A stretch of DNA of 64,000 nucleotides, taken from positions 1 to 64,000 of the forward strand of contig NZ_JAOVYZ010000004.1 of assembly GCF_026413145.1 (NCBI RefSeq), given 5' to 3'. This document shows, one piece after another, positions 36,457 to 45,869 of the stretch. The DNA comes from Limosilactobacillus kribbianus (GTDB lineage Bacteria > Bacillota > Bacilli > Lactobacillales > Lactobacillaceae). A program made the position numbers and the translations under genes. Position 1 is the stretch's first letter. Each line of letters opens with the position of its first letter. Under the pieces are notes generated by a model. It saw nothing but the letters and a program-made list of their open reading frames with translations, did not search any database and was not told the DNA's origin.

Positions 36457-36502
36457 AAAAACGACGCAAGCTTGGATTAGAAGCTTGCGCCGTTTTGATT
36501 TT
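36457..36502 (+). terminator. terminator of ppk2
   Basis: AAAACGACGCAAGCTT pairs with AAGCTTGCGCCGTTTT, followed by GATTTT. Confidence 0.85.
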
Positions 36503-36511
36503 AATTATAGA

Positions 36512-36540
36512 AATAAAAAAACACCCGCCGAAGCGAGTGG
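36512..36540 (-). terminator. terminator of tRNA-Lys 1
   Basis: Minus-strand CCACTCGC-TTCG-GCGGGTG tetraloop hairpin followed by TTTTTTT. Confidence 0.8.
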
Positions 36541-36546
36541 ATATGA

Positions 36547-36619
36547 TGGGCAGTCAGGGGATCGAACCCTGGACCCACGGATTAAGAGTCCGTTGCTCTG
36601 CCAGCTGAGCTAACTGCCC
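36547..36619 (-). tRNA. tRNA-Lys (CTT)
   Basis: 73 nt on the minus strand. The acceptor GGGCAGT pairs with ACTGCCC and the discriminator is A. The D-arm is GCTCAGCTGGCAGAGC. The anticodon stem-loop ACGGA-CTCTTAA-TCCGT has anticodon CTT. The T-arm is CAGGG-TTCGATC-CCCTG. CCA is not encoded. The same sequence occurs again at 38635-38707. Confidence 0.97.
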
Positions 36620-36726
36620 ATGTCATTGACAACGGTTATTATATTATCAGATTGCTGGCAGTTTGGCAAGAACTTTTTTAAAAAGAATCGCCATTCTATT
36701 TTCTCGTTAAGGGGAGCTCCGTAAAT

Positions 36727-36951
36727 TTAACCGTTAAGGCCCAAAACAAACAGTAAAATCGCCACTAAGCAGCCAATCATGATGTAGCTAAGTCCCAGTG
36801 CCCGGTGGTGTTTTGCAATCAATGAATCATTCATTCGGGGAAGGCGACTGTGTAATATTTGGTACCAATCTTCTTTTCCCCGAAAGATCTGCCAGCCCCA
36901 AAAAGCAATTAGGAGCGGGAAAATGAGCAATAAGATTAGAACAACGGACAT
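36727..36951 (-). CDS. small membrane protein of unknown function
   Basis: 74 residues from the ATG at 36951, which has GGAGGT 7 nt upstream; the frame stays open to 37023 without a better start. It has one hydrophobic helix at the N-terminus (MSVVLILLLIFPLLIAFWGW) and one at the C-terminus (about 52-72, YIMIGCLVAILLFVLGL), with a basic middle (HSRLPRMNDSLIAKHHRALG). No family recognised. It lies between the tRNA and the aldo/keto reductase. Confidence 0.6.
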   Translation of the reverse strand: MSVVLILLLIFPLLIAFWGWQIFRGKEDWYQILHSRLPRMNDSLIAKHHRALGLSYIMIGCLVAILLFVLGLNG

Positions 36952-37021
36952 GGGTGAACCTCCGATTATTAAACCAAATTCAGTCAATATCAATTTGAGC
37001 TTATTTAGAACGCGGCATCCC

Positions 37022-37053
37022 AAAAAACAGCAGGCTCCGAATGAAACCTGCTG
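37022..37053 (-). terminator. terminator of the aldo/keto reductase
   Basis: Minus-strand CAGCAGG (37053-37047) pairs with CCTGCTG (37034-37028), followed by TTTTTTG. Confidence 0.8.
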
Positions 37054-37059
37054 CTAATA

Positions 37060-38013
37060 TTAAGGTAGCTTGTGACCAGCTGCCAGGTAAAGGTCATACC
37101 ATTCCTGGTTGGTTAACTTCACGTCGGCACCCTTGGCACTGTCGGCGATGTGGGCCGGGTTCATGGTGCCGATGATCATCTGCATCTGAGCCGGGTGCTT
37201 GAGAATCCAAGCCGCGGCGATGGCGTTCTTGCCGACACCATATTGATCGGCGAGCTTTTGAAGGGCCTGGTTCAGTTCCGGATAGTCGGGATTGTTGATG
37301 AAGGTTCCCTCGAAGTTGCCGTACTGGAACGGTGACCAGGTTTGAATCGTGACGTGGTGCTGGCGGGAGAATTCTAGCAAGCCGCCATCGTGATCGACCG
37401 AATCGGCGTCGAGCATGTTAGTGTGAATACCGCGGTCGACCATTCCGGTGTGCATCAGGCCAAACTGTAATTGATTGAACATCAGGTGCTGGCTAACGTG
37501 ACTCTGGACCAATTCGAATTGTTGGGGATTGAAGTTCGAAACCCCGAAGAAGCGGACCTTGCCGCTGGCCTGAAGAAGATCGAAGGCTTCTTCGATCCCG
37601 TCAAGGTCCATCAGTGGATCCGGGCGGTGCAGGAGGAGACTGTCGAGGTAGTCGGTGCCCATCCGGGACAGGACTCCGTCGACGGCGTCCAAGATGTGTT
37701 CCTTCGTAAATTCATAGCGGCTGCCAAAGACAAAACTGCCGTGACTACGGGCCGGATCAATGATGATGCCGACCTTAGATTGAATGAAGAGGTCGCTTCT
37801 GTTCGGCTTAGCTTGCTTGAGGGCCTGGCCAAAGACTTCTTCGGACTTACCCTGACCATAAATATCAGCCGAATCAATGAAATTAATGCCGTTGTCGTAG
37901 GCAGTGTCAATTGCCTGTGCTGCTTCGGCTGGGGTCTTGGCTTCCATCCGCATGATCCCTAACGCCATTGCTGGAATCTTAAGGGTGGTGGCACCTAAAT
38001 TAACTTGCTTCAT
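37060..38013 (-). CDS. aldo/keto reductase
   Basis: NAD(P)H-dependent oxidoreductase with a TIM barrel, 317 residues. Motifs: NFIDSADIYGQGKSEEVFGQAL (catalytic Asp and Tyr), the Lys in FIQSKVGI, LLLHRPDP (His), and the C-terminal cofactor-binding IIGTMNPAHI. Closest in appearance to the YdhF-like group. It has a good promoter of its own and lies 99 bp downstream of an HxlR regulator on the same strand, which may sense electrophiles or aldehydes and control it. Confidence 0.92.
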   Translation of the reverse strand: MKQVNLGATTLKIPAMALGIMRMEAKTPAEAAQAIDTAYDNGINFIDSADIYGQGKSEEVFGQALKQAKPNRSDLFIQSKVGIIIDPARSHGSFVFGSRYEFTKEHILDAVDGVLSRMGTDYLDSLLLHRPDPLMDLDGIEEAFDLLQASGKVRFFGVSNFNPQQFELVQSHVSQHLMFNQLQFGLMHTGMVDRGIHTNMLDADSVDHDGGLLEFSRQHHVTIQTWSPFQYGNFEGTFINNPDYPELNQALQKLADQYGVGKNAIAAAWILKHPAQMQMIIGTMNPAHIADSAKGADVKLTNQEWYDLYLAAGHKLP

Positions 38014-38060
38014 AATTAAAAACCGTCCTTTCAGTATTGATCCGTTAACTTACACCTATC

Positions 38061-38089
38061 ATGATAAGGAGGTTAGCGAATCCTGACAA
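38061..38089 (-). promoter_or_regulatory. promoter of the aldo/keto reductase
   Basis: Minus-strand -35 TTGTCA (38084-38089), 17-bp spacer, -10 TATCAT (38061-38066). Confidence 0.7.
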
Positions 38090-38112
38090 GACGGCACCTT
38101 TGATTGCCCAGG

Positions 38113-38565
38113 TTACTTGGCGGTACCCTCGTCTTGCCAGTCACCCAGGTGGTCGGCATCAAACTGCTCATAGAGGGTCCGCAAGCGTTTTTCCTTGAGC
38201 TGGCGAACCTCCTGTGTGTTTTCGCAGGTGGGGTGCTTGATCTCGTAGTCGGCCATGTTGAGAAAGCCCCAAGAACACATCACGTCGAGGAGCGGGAAGA
38301 GCGAGCGACCGTGCGCAGTAACGGAGTATTCGACCTGGACCGGGACGGTGGGAATGACCGTCCGCTTGATGATCTTGTCGGCTTCCAGTTCCCGTAGCTG
38401 GGCCGTGAGCGTCTTCTTAGGCGCGGTTTCGAGGTAGCGCAAAATCTCGCTGTAGCGTTTGGAGCCCGCGGTCTCTAAATAATGAAGAATCAGCGGTTTC
38501 CACTTGCCACCGATTACGTCGAGGGTGACTTGAATTTCGCTGAGCGCCGTTTTCTTTGCCATCAT
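38113..38565 (-). CDS. HxlR-family transcriptional regulator
   Basis: 150-residue winged-helix protein. The family core DVIGGKWKPLILHYLETAGSKRYSEI is followed by PKKTLTAQLRELEADKIIKR and the wing VPVQVEYSVTAHG. HxlR members often respond to aldehydes or quinones through cysteines. Cysteines here lie in the C-terminal half, DVMCSWGF and HPTCENT; none lies next to the N-terminus. It is upstream of the aldo/keto reductase on the same strand, so local regulation is likely but unproven. Confidence 0.88.
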   Translation of the reverse strand: MMAKKTALSEIQVTLDVIGGKWKPLILHYLETAGSKRYSEILRYLETAPKKTLTAQLRELEADKIIKRTVIPTVPVQVEYSVTAHGRSLFPLLDVMCSWGFLNMADYEIKHPTCENTQEVRQLKEKRLRTLYEQFDADHLGDWQDEGTAK

Positions 38566-38588
38566 TATACCTCACAAAAAATTAGAAA

Positions 38589-38621
38589 TAAAAAAAGAGA
38601 CTGAGATAAAATCTCAATCTC
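38589..38621 (-). terminator. terminator of tRNA-Lys 2
   Basis: Minus-strand GAGATTGAGAT pairs with ATCTCAGTCTC, followed by TTTTTTTATTT. Confidence 0.8.
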
Positions 38622-38634
38622 TGTAAACCTCTGA

Positions 38635-38707
38635 TGGGCAGTCAGGGGATCGAACCCTGGACCCACGGATTAAGAGTCCGTTGCTCTGCCAGCTGAGCTA
38701 ACTGCCC
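38635..38707 (-). tRNA. tRNA-Lys (CTT), second copy
   Basis: 73 nt on the minus strand, identical to the gene at 36547-36619, with anticodon CTT, discriminator A and no encoded CCA. Two copies bracket the small membrane protein, aldo/keto reductase and HxlR genes, so the 2-kb segment lies between direct repeats. Confidence 0.97.
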
Positions 38708-38806
38708 ATATTTGTAACCCCTCAACAAGGTACTTTACTAATTTATCATTCGACTATGAGATTGTCAAGGCCAACCCGCAAAAAATGTAAAAAAAGCGAG
38801 CTGTGC

Positions 38807-38812
38807 TATAAT
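38807..38812 (+). promoter_or_regulatory. walR operon promoter (-10)
   Basis: Extended -10 TGCTATAAT with only a weak -35 (TGTAAA) about 16 bp upstream. Confidence 0.6.
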
Positions 38813-38875
38813 AGGGGCACGGTTATTAAGTTTGAGTTAAATTAAATCAATCACCCAGTGGAGGGGATTCTTGAG

Positions 38876-39583
38876 ATGGCAAAGAAGATATTAGTCGTCG
38901 ATGACGAAAAACCAATTTCAGATATCATTAAATTTAACCTTGAAAAGGAAGGCTACACGGTCGTCACCGCCTATGATGGCGAGGAGGCCCTGGAAAAAGT
39001 TGAAAGTGAAAATCCGGACCTGATCATTCTGGACCTGATGCTGCCAAAGATCGATGGATTGGAGGTTGCCAAGCGCGTTCGGGCTAAGCACACCATGCCG
39101 ATCATCATGGTCACGGCCAAGGACTCCGAATTAGACAAGATCCTGGGCCTGGAATTAGGGGCCGATGATTACGTCACTAAGCCGTTCTCGAACCGTGAAC
39201 TGGTGGCTCGGGTCAAGGCCAACTTGCGGCGCCAGGCCACGCTGAAGGCTCCAGCAGAAGAGGACAAAAACACCGACATTAAGGTTGGGGACCTGACGAT
39301 TCACCCCGAGGCCTACACGGTTACTAAGCGTGGCGAAAACATTAATCTGACCCACCGGGAGTTCGAATTGCTCCACTACCTGGCCCAGCACATTGGTCAG
39401 GTTATCAACCGGGAGCACCTCTTGCAGACCGTTTGGGGCTATGACTACTTCGGCGACGTGCGGACGGTCGACGTGACGGTCCGGCGGCTGCGGGAGAAGA
39501 TCGAGGACAACCCGAGTCACCCGCAATGGCTGATCACCCGGCGGGGAGTCGGCTACTACCTAGCAAATCCAGACCAAAATTAG
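38876..39583 (+). CDS. walR: two-component response regulator WalR (YycF)
   Basis: OmpR-type regulator of cell-wall hydrolase genes; essential in most low-GC Gram-positives. The 235 residues have a receiver domain ([14 protein letters not shown], phospho-acceptor Asp in [12 protein letters not shown], Lys in DDYVTKPF) and a winged-helix DNA-binding domain ([15 protein letters not shown], then [14 protein letters not shown]). GGAGGGG favours the ATG at 38876 over the in-frame ATG at 38858. First gene of walRKHIJ-htrA. Confidence 0.97.
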   Translation: MAKKILVVDDEKPISDIIKFNLEKEGYTVVTAYDGEEALEKVESENPDLIILDLMLPKIDGLEVAKRVRAKHTMPIIMVTAKDSELDKILGLELGADDYVTKPFSNRELVARVKANLRRQATLKAPAEEDKNTDIKVGDLTIHPEAYTVTKRGENINLTHREFELLHYLAQHIGQVINREHLLQTVWGYDYFGDVRTVDVTVRRLREKIEDNPSHPQWLITRRGVGYYLANPDQN

Positions 39584-39596
39584 AGGCTGAGCAGTT

Positions 39597-41471
39597 GTGA
39601 ACAGCAAACTAAAATTCTACCAGTCAATTCGTTTTAAAATCGCCCTCGTATTCGCGTTAATGCTGATGCTGACGCTAGAATGCGTCGGGGCGGTTTTTGT
39701 GCGTCAATTGGAGCATCAAAACCTCAACACCTTCAAGCAGTCGATCGAGCTGCCGTCCTATGTTGATAACTCCCTGAGCACCCAGCTGGCCCGTTCGGAC
39801 ACGAAAAAGGCCAACCGGCAGATCAAGCAGATCCTCTCGGAAGTCAACAACAATAACATTTCCGAGATTCGGGTGATCGACAACAAGGGGACCATTCGGG
39901 GGACCAGCAATGCCGACAATCGTGAGACGATTGGGCAGAAGTCGACCGACCAGGCGGTCAAGGCCACCCTTTTGAATAACCGGTCCCATTCGGAGAATAT
40001 CTATGATAATGCCAACCATACCCGTTACTACATTAATGTGGTTCCCTTAGTGGACTCCAGCAACAACAACGTCATCGGGGCAGTGTACCTGCGGGCAAGC
40101 CTGGAGACGGTTTACTCGAATATCAACAACATTACGCTGATTTACCTGTCAGCGGCCCTGATCACGATTGCCATCGGCTTGGTAATGGCCATCCTTATTT
40201 CCCAGGAAATAACCCGGCCGATCGAGGAGATGCGAAAGCAAACGCTTCGGATCGCCCGGGGAGACTTCTCCGGTCAGGTCCGGGTGTTAGGCAACGACGA
40301 GCTTGGTCAGCTGGCCGGAGCAGTTAACAACCTGTCCGTGCGGGTCGAGGAGGCCCAAGAGTCAACCGATTCCGAACGACGGCGACTCGATAGCGTCCTC
40401 TCCCACATGTCCGATGGGGTGCTGGCGACCGACCGGCGAGGCAACGTAACGATTGTCAATAACATGGCCCTGCAGCTTTTGGGCGTGGACCACGAGGACG
40501 ACTTGATCGGCAAGTCAATTATTGACGTGCTGAACATTCGTCATGACTACACCGTTCGGCAGCTGGTTAACACCGAGCAGCGCGAGATGATTATTGATAC
40601 CGCAAACGACGGCAGCAACCTGATCCTGCGGGCCTACTTCTCCCCAATTCAACGGGAGTCCGGTTTCGTCAGCGGGTTGGTCTGCGTCTTGCACGACGTT
40701 ACTAGCCAGGAAAAGGAAGAGCGAGAACGGAAACAATTCGTCTCCAACGTTTCACACGAATTGCGGACGCCGTTAACCAGTGTTCACAGCTATGTCGAGG
40801 CCTTGAGCGACGGTGCCTGGAAGGATAAGGACGTGGCGCCGAAGTTTCTTGAGGTTATCCAAGGGGAAACCGACCGGATGATCCGAATGATTAACGACCT
40901 GCTGAGTCTGTCGCGGATGGATGCCGGAACGACTAAATTAAACTTGGAATACGTCAACATCAAGGAGCTCTTGAACTACATTCTGGATCGTTTTGACATG
41001 ATCATCAAAAAGGAAGAGGAAGACGGCTCTTCGAACAAGAAGTACAGCATTGAGCGGCACTTCACTGAAAAGGATCTCTGGGTTGAGATCGACACCGATA
41101 AGTTCACCCAAGTGATCGATAACATCATGAATAACGCGATTAAGTACTCGCCGGATGGTGGAATTATTACGGTCCGCCTCCTGGAGACTCACAATCACGT
41201 GATTATGAGCATTGCCGATCAGGGACTGGGGATTCCACGCAAGGATCTCGGCCGGATCTTTGACCGCTTCTTCCGGGTTGACAAGGCCCGGAGCAGAAAG
41301 CAGGGCGGGACCGGACTGGGTCTTGCCATTTCAAAGGAAGTCATCAACATGCTTGGTGGCCAGATTTGGGTTGACAGCGTAGAAGGCCATGGTTCGACCT
41401 TCTACATTTCGCTGCCATACGTACCATACGATGAGGAGGATGATTGGGATGATCAAGAAGCTGAGAGCTAA
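39597..41471 (+). CDS. walK: sensor histidine kinase WalK (YycG)
   Basis: Membrane kinase partner of WalR. The 624 residues start at GTG (39597). Domain order: helix 1 (about 14-34), an extracellular PAS/Cache-type domain to about 180, helix 2 (ITLIYLSAALITIAIGLVMA), HAMP, a cytoplasmic PAS (LDSVLSHMSDGVLATDRRG), HisKA with the phospho-accepting His in FVSNVSHELRTPLTS, and the HATPase with N box (NIMNNAIKYSP), DQGLGIP and GGTGLGLAIS. This is the complete kinase architecture. The 3' end overlaps walH by 23 bp. Confidence 0.97.
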   Translation: MNSKLKFYQSIRFKIALVFALMLMLTLECVGAVFVRQLEHQNLNTFKQSIELPSYVDNSLSTQLARSDTKKANRQIKQILSEVNNNNISEIRVIDNKGTIRGTSNADNRETIGQKSTDQAVKATLLNNRSHSENIYDNANHTRYYINVVPLVDSSNNNVIGAVYLRASLETVYSNINNITLIYLSAALITIAIGLVMAILISQEITRPIEEMRKQTLRIARGDFSGQVRVLGNDELGQLAGAVNNLSVRVEEAQESTDSERRRLDSVLSHMSDGVLATDRRGNVTIVNNMALQLLGVDHEDDLIGKSIIDVLNIRHDYTVRQLVNTEQREMIIDTANDGSNLILRAYFSPIQRESGFVSGLVCVLHDVTSQEKEERERKQFVSNVSHELRTPLTSVHSYVEALSDGAWKDKDVAPKFLEVIQGETDRMIRMINDLLSLSRMDAGTTKLNLEYVNIKELLNYILDRFDMIIKKEEEDGSSNKKYSIERHFTEKDLWVEIDTDKFTQVIDNIMNNAIKYSPDGGIITVRLLETHNHVIMSIADQGLGIPRKDLGRIFDRFFRVDKARSRKQGGTGLGLAISKEVINMLGGQIWVDSVEGHGSTFYISLPYVPYDEEDDWDDQEAES

Positions 41472-42744
41472 CTGGTTATCGATTGCTCTGGCGGTCGTCG
41501 TGCTGATCAGTTTCATTCTCTCGGCGATCATTTGGACCAATCCGTTCCAATATGACCACCCCCGCCGGGAAAACGGCACGGGGGCGAGTCAGCAGCAGAC
41601 GACCCAGTCGATCGGCGATGTCTACCTGCCGACGACCATCGTCAAAACCAATGGGGATAACAACCAGCAGCTGTTGTACAGCCAGCGCAAGAACCTGATT
41701 TACCATGCAAAAAAGGCGATGACGGGTTGGCAGCTGGGTGGTACCAGCACTGTCAAGACCAACAATAGTGATGTTTACCTGAGTTACCTGCGTCACCGCA
41801 ATTCGCTGATGCTCAGCTACCCAGACGATATTTCCGGGACGGTCTTCAATGAAACCTTCAAACAGTCGATTGATACCAACCGGGTCAAAAAGATCAATCA
41901 CATCGTCATTCCACTGAACGGGACAAAGGCGATCTACCTGCTCAGCGACAGCCACTACGCGATTTACCGGGTCCGGATTACCAAGGGCAGCCCCGAGTCG
42001 ATGGTAACAAGTAAACGCGGTGTAAAACCGATCAGCGTCGACCATCGGATCGTTAACGGGCATGCGGTGATGATCTACCTGCACTCCTTTACCCTGCCCC
42101 GGCTGGCCTACCAGATCAGCGATCAGAAAATCAATAACCTGAGCGCCAACCTGATGAGCACCAACCAGCATACCAATACTACGACCCATCAAGATGGGAA
42201 CCGGACCGTCTACACGGATGGCACCAATCGGCATTTGGTTTATGATGCTACTCGGGGAACCGTTGACTACGAAAATGATGTTGGGCGTTCCGACGTGGTG
42301 GAGACGTCCCAGATTTATTCGCACTTCTACCGCGCTCTGGTGAAGACGGGAATGCCGCTGAACAACATTCGCTTTGACGAGGTCAGCAATGGTGGGCGGA
42401 CCATCACTTACCGCAGCTATGTGGAGGGCTTCCCGATCATCAACGACAACAACTATGGCGGTGCTAAACTGCGGGCCAACCAGCGGGGAACGGAGCACTA
42501 CCTGTTAAGTCTCTACACCGTTCAAGTACCGCTGCCGCTTGATGGTTCAACGGTTAAGCTGCCGTCCACGGCTAGCGTCCTGAACCAGCTGCACGAAAAT
42601 GGTCACTTTAAGAACGTTACAAACCTGCGTGTTGGTTACGAGTGGAAGTCCGATTCAGAAAACCATCAGACTGTCAAGATCGAACCGACGTACTTCGTGA
42701 AGTATCGGGGCCGGTGGATCAACTACACCGCTCTTTTGAAGTAG
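41449..42744 (+). CDS. walH: WalK accessory protein WalH (YycH)
   Basis: YycH-family protein; with WalI it sits in the membrane and adjusts WalK activity. One N-terminal membrane helix (residues 9-27, WLSIALAVVVLISFILSAI) and a large extracellular domain follow. The start at 41449 gives 431 residues; the open frame reaches further upstream into walK, but the membrane anchor begins with MIKKLRANW and GAGGAGG lies 10 nt upstream. Recognised mainly by operon position and the YycH topology. Confidence 0.92.
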   Translation: MIKKLRANWLSIALAVVVLISFILSAIIWTNPFQYDHPRRENGTGASQQQTTQSIGDVYLPTTIVKTNGDNNQQLLYSQRKNLIYHAKKAMTGWQLGGTSTVKTNNSDVYLSYLRHRNSLMLSYPDDISGTVFNETFKQSIDTNRVKKINHIVIPLNGTKAIYLLSDSHYAIYRVRITKGSPESMVTSKRGVKPISVDHRIVNGHAVMIYLHSFTLPRLAYQISDQKINNLSANLMSTNQHTNTTTHQDGNRTVYTDGTNRHLVYDATRGTVDYENDVGRSDVVETSQIYSHFYRALVKTGMPLNNIRFDEVSNGGRTITYRSYVEGFPIINDNNYGGAKLRANQRGTEHYLLSLYTVQVPLPLDGSTVKLPSTASVLNQLHENGHFKNVTNLRVGYEWKSDSENHQTVKIEPTYFVKYRGRWINYTALLK

Positions 42745-42757
42745 GGGGGAGCAAAGA

Positions 42758-43597
42758 ATGAATTTCAAACGTATTCAATGGATCTTTTTATTTGCTTTCC
42801 TAGTCTTTGACCTGGTGGTTGCGGGGTCGCTTTTTTTCCAAAATCGCTTTACGATCTCAAACAGCAACCCTAATCGGCAGGAAATGGTCCTCAAGGAGAT
42901 GAAGGTCGACGAAATCAGTTGCAAGCCGTTGTCGAACCAGCAAAAACTCGGCTACTACATCGCAGGGAGCCGGTCCGGTGAGAACGACAAGCTCGATTCA
43001 CAGACGAGTAAGCTCCATGACCAAAATTACCGCTTTTCATCCAATACGTTGGTCAGCACCTTTGACAATCCCATCAAGGTTGACCGCCATCACCCGGAAC
43101 AGCGGTTAAACCGGTTGGTCAAAAACGCGCATTCGATCGCCCTGGGCAAGGAATATCACTACGATGCCCAACTGTCGGATTACAACACGGCTGTTTACAC
43201 TCAGCGCTTGGCACACCAGGCACTTGACTCAACGGATGGCCAGTTGCGTTTTCGCATCAACAGCAACGGTGCAGTGACCGGCTACACGCAAACCTACCTT
43301 GAAAACCGGCGAATTCTGCGTCCTGAGGCCCCAATCATCAGCCAGCAGCACGCGGTGACCTGGCTGTACAAGCACAACCTGATTCCGAACAACTCCCAGG
43401 TGCGGTGGGCTAAGCTGACCTATACGAAGCTGCTAGTGACCAACAGTCACGACCAAAATGTTTATGTGCCAACCTGGGTCGTGGAGGTCCGGACCAAGAA
43501 TGCCGACACGGTTCAGCATCTGCGGGTGAACGCCTTCAACAGCACGATTATGAAGAGCAGCCCGGATAATGTTAATATGAGTTCAATCGATAAATAA
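42758..43597 (+). CDS. walI: WalK accessory protein WalI (YycI)
   Basis: YycI-family partner of WalH. 279 residues with one N-terminal membrane helix (IQWIFLFAFLVFDLVVAGSLFF) and an extracellular alpha/beta domain. It lies 13 bp after walH, with AGGGGGGAG before the ATG. The PTWVVEVRTKN strand near the C-terminus is family-like. Confidence 0.92.
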   Translation: MNFKRIQWIFLFAFLVFDLVVAGSLFFQNRFTISNSNPNRQEMVLKEMKVDEISCKPLSNQQKLGYYIAGSRSGENDKLDSQTSKLHDQNYRFSSNTLVSTFDNPIKVDRHHPEQRLNRLVKNAHSIALGKEYHYDAQLSDYNTAVYTQRLAHQALDSTDGQLRFRINSNGAVTGYTQTYLENRRILRPEAPIISQQHAVTWLYKHNLIPNNSQVRWAKLTYTKLLVTNSHDQNVYVPTWVVEVRTKNADTVQHLRVNAFNSTIMKSSPDNVNMSSIDK

Positions 43598-43610
43598 GGA
43601 GTAGTCTGAC

Positions 43611-44417
43611 GTGAGTGAAAAGGATTTTTTGCGTTACAGTATACTAGCCAGTGGCAGCACGGGAAACGTCACCTATTTGGAAACCGCCCATCACCGGATC
43701 CTGATCGATGCCGGACTGAGTGGCAAGCGGATTGAAAACTTAATGAATAAGATCAACCGGACGCTCAAGGACGTCGAGGCGATCTTCGTCACCCACGAGC
43801 ACGGCGACCACAGCCACGGGGTCGGGGTCCTGGCCCGGCGCTACGGGATGGACGTTTACGCCAACGAGGGCACCTGGCAGGCGATGGCCAAGCGGGTTGG
43901 CAAGATCCCGTTGGAACAAAAGCATATCCTGGCGCCCAATCACGTGGCCGACTTGGGTGACATGGAAGTGGAGAGCTTCGCGGTTTCCCACGATGCCGCT
44001 GAGCCTCAATTTTACCAGGTTCATCATGATAACAAGACCTTCTGCATCCTGACTGATACCGGCTACGTCTCGGACCGGGTGGCGGGGACCATCAAGAACG
44101 CCGACGCCTATCTGATGGAATGCAACCACGATACCGAGATGCTGCGGATGGGCCCATATTCCTGGCCGCTCAAGCAACGAATCTTAGGTGATGAGGGCCA
44201 CCTGTCTAACGAAGAGGGCGCTGATGCCTTAATGGACGTGATCGGTCCGCGGACAAAGGAGATTTTCCTCGGCCACCGCAGTCAGCACAATAACATGCGC
44301 TCCTTGGCCCACCTGACCGTGGCCAGTCTGATGGAGCAGCACGACTTTGGAGTTGATCATGACTTTCAGTTGCATGATGCTGAACCAACGACGCCTAGCG
44401 AACTTCTGACCCTATGA
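43611..44417 (+). CDS. walJ: metallo-beta-lactamase-fold hydrolase WalJ (YycJ)
   Basis: MBL-fold protein of the wal operon, implicated elsewhere in coordinating wall synthesis with division or in DNA repair as a 5' exonuclease. The 268 residues start at GTG (43611) with AAGGAG upstream. The metal-binding motif is FVTHEHGDHSHGVG; further ligands are the Asp in ILTDTGYVSD, ECNHD, and the late FLGHRSQHNN. Usual length. Its exact substrate is not settled in the family. Confidence 0.95.
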   Translation: MSEKDFLRYSILASGSTGNVTYLETAHHRILIDAGLSGKRIENLMNKINRTLKDVEAIFVTHEHGDHSHGVGVLARRYGMDVYANEGTWQAMAKRVGKIPLEQKHILAPNHVADLGDMEVESFAVSHDAAEPQFYQVHHDNKTFCILTDTGYVSDRVAGTIKNADAYLMECNHDTEMLRMGPYSWPLKQRILGDEGHLSNEEGADALMDVIGPRTKEIFLGHRSQHNNMRSLAHLTVASLMEQHDFGVDHDFQLHDAEPTTPSELLTL

Positions 44418-44500
44418 AAATTAAACAATTGATACATTAAATTCAATCAATCTTCATAATTAGTTCGTATTGTGAAGATAAAAAGACTGGAGGAATTGGA

Positions 44501-45778
44501 ATGAGAAATAGTGATCAGGAAGGGCCACACCGGTCCAACCGTTTTTGGTTTAAAGTTGCCGGCGTGGGTCTGCTTGCCGGCCTGATCGGCGGTGGGGTTG
44601 CCGTCGGGGTCGGCAGCGCGATTCAGCACCATGAGGCCGTCGTCAGCACCCGGGTACCGAGCGGCTCGAACAAGTCTGGCGGTACCAAGGTTAACAAGAA
44701 TAAGGCCGACTTGAATGGGGAAGCAACTAAAGCTTACAACTCCGTTCAGGAAGCCGTCGTCAGCGTGATCAATAAGCAAAACGTCCAGCAGAACAACGGG
44801 ATCATGGGGATGTTTGGTTCCACCAGTCAGGACGGCAGCTCTTCAAGTTCCAGCGGCAAGTTGGAGACGGCCAGTGAAGGTTCCGGGGTGATCTACAAGA
44901 AGAGCGGCAACACCGCCTACATTGTTACTAATAACCACGTGGTCAAGGGTTCCAGCGCCCTGCAGGTAATCATGAGCAACGGGAAGAAAGTCAATGCCCA
45001 ATTGGTCGGTACGGATTCCGCCACCGACCTGGCCGTCCTGAAGATCAATGCCGCCAACGTCACCACGGTAGCTCAGTTTGGGAACTCCAACTCAATTACC
45101 GCGGGTCAGGATGTCTTGGCGATTGGCTCCCCAATGGGCAGTGAGTATGCTAACACCGTCACGAAGGGGATCGTTTCAGCTAAGAACCGGACCCTGAAGG
45201 CCGGCACGGACGGTACTCTGACTTCGGTTATCCAGACCGACGCAGCGATCAACGCCGGGAATTCTGGTGGACCGCTGATCAACCTGGCCGGTCAGGTGAT
45301 CGGGATCAATTCGATGAAGCTGTCCTCGGACAACGAGGGTTCCTCAGTTGAGGGGATGGGCTTTGCCATTCCAAGCAATGAGGTCGTTTCGATCATCAAC
45401 CAGCTGATCAAGAACGGGAAAATTGAGCGGCCCGCTTTAGGGATCGGGATGGTCGACTTAAGCAACGTCACCACCGACCAGCAGCAATCTGTTTTGAAAC
45501 TGCCATCAAGTGTTACCAAAGGGGTGGTAGTGATGCAGGTTAACAGCGGTTCTGCAGCCGCTAGTGCTGGTCTTAAGCAGTATGACGTGATTACCCAGCT
45601 GGGTGATAAGAAGATTACCAACGCCAGCACGCTGAAGGCGGCCCTGTACAAGTACAAGGTCGGTGATAGCGCCAAGATTACTTATTACCGCAACGGTAAA
45701 CAACAGACAACGACTATCCACCTGACCAAGGCGGCTACGGATAGTGACAGTCAGTCTAATCAAGACGATGGCCAATAA
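44501..45778 (+). CDS. htrA: HtrA-like serine protease
   Basis: Surface-anchored quality-control protease, 425 residues. The N-terminal membrane anchor is VAGVGLLAGLIGGGVAVGVG (about 20-40), then a Ser/Gly-rich linker. The trypsin-like domain has His in IVTNNHVV, Asp in SATDLAVLKI and Ser in GNSGGPLI. A single C-terminal PDZ domain follows (GVVVMQVNSGSAAASAGL, DVITQLGDKKI). The tail is Ser/Gln/Asp-rich. CTGGAGG precedes the ATG. htrA follows walJ in streptococci and lactobacilli as well. Confidence 0.96.
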   Translation: MRNSDQEGPHRSNRFWFKVAGVGLLAGLIGGGVAVGVGSAIQHHEAVVSTRVPSGSNKSGGTKVNKNKADLNGEATKAYNSVQEAVVSVINKQNVQQNNGIMGMFGSTSQDGSSSSSSGKLETASEGSGVIYKKSGNTAYIVTNNHVVKGSSALQVIMSNGKKVNAQLVGTDSATDLAVLKINAANVTTVAQFGNSNSITAGQDVLAIGSPMGSEYANTVTKGIVSAKNRTLKAGTDGTLTSVIQTDAAINAGNSGGPLINLAGQVIGINSMKLSSDNEGSSVEGMGFAIPSNEVVSIINQLIKNGKIERPALGIGMVDLSNVTTDQQQSVLKLPSSVTKGVVVMQVNSGSAAASAGLKQYDVITQLGDKKITNASTLKAALYKYKVGDSAKITYYRNGKQQTTTIHLTKAATDSDSQSNQDDGQ

Positions 45779-45787
45779 TGTAAAACT

Positions 45788-45816
45788 AGTCCGAGCGTTT
45801 TCGTCTCGGGCTTTTT
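45788..45816 (+). terminator. terminator of htrA
   Basis: CCGAG (45791-45795) pairs with CTCGG (45805-45809), then GCTTTTT. Confidence 0.75.
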
Positions 45817-45869
45817 GGTTGGCCGGGTGGTAAAATGCAACTATGAGAGAAATGAAGGGGTGGTAAGAA

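Noticed and set aside
36547-38707. Genomic island between the two identical tRNA-Lys genes
   Set aside because: The 2-kb interval contains no integrase, phage or mobility gene; the repeat is the tRNA gene itself, more simply explained by tRNA duplication.
44935-44950. CACGTG-containing palindromes in htrA (AACCACGTGGTC) and walK (AATCACGTGATT) as parS
   Set aside because: They lack the flanking GTT...AAC bases needed by ParB.
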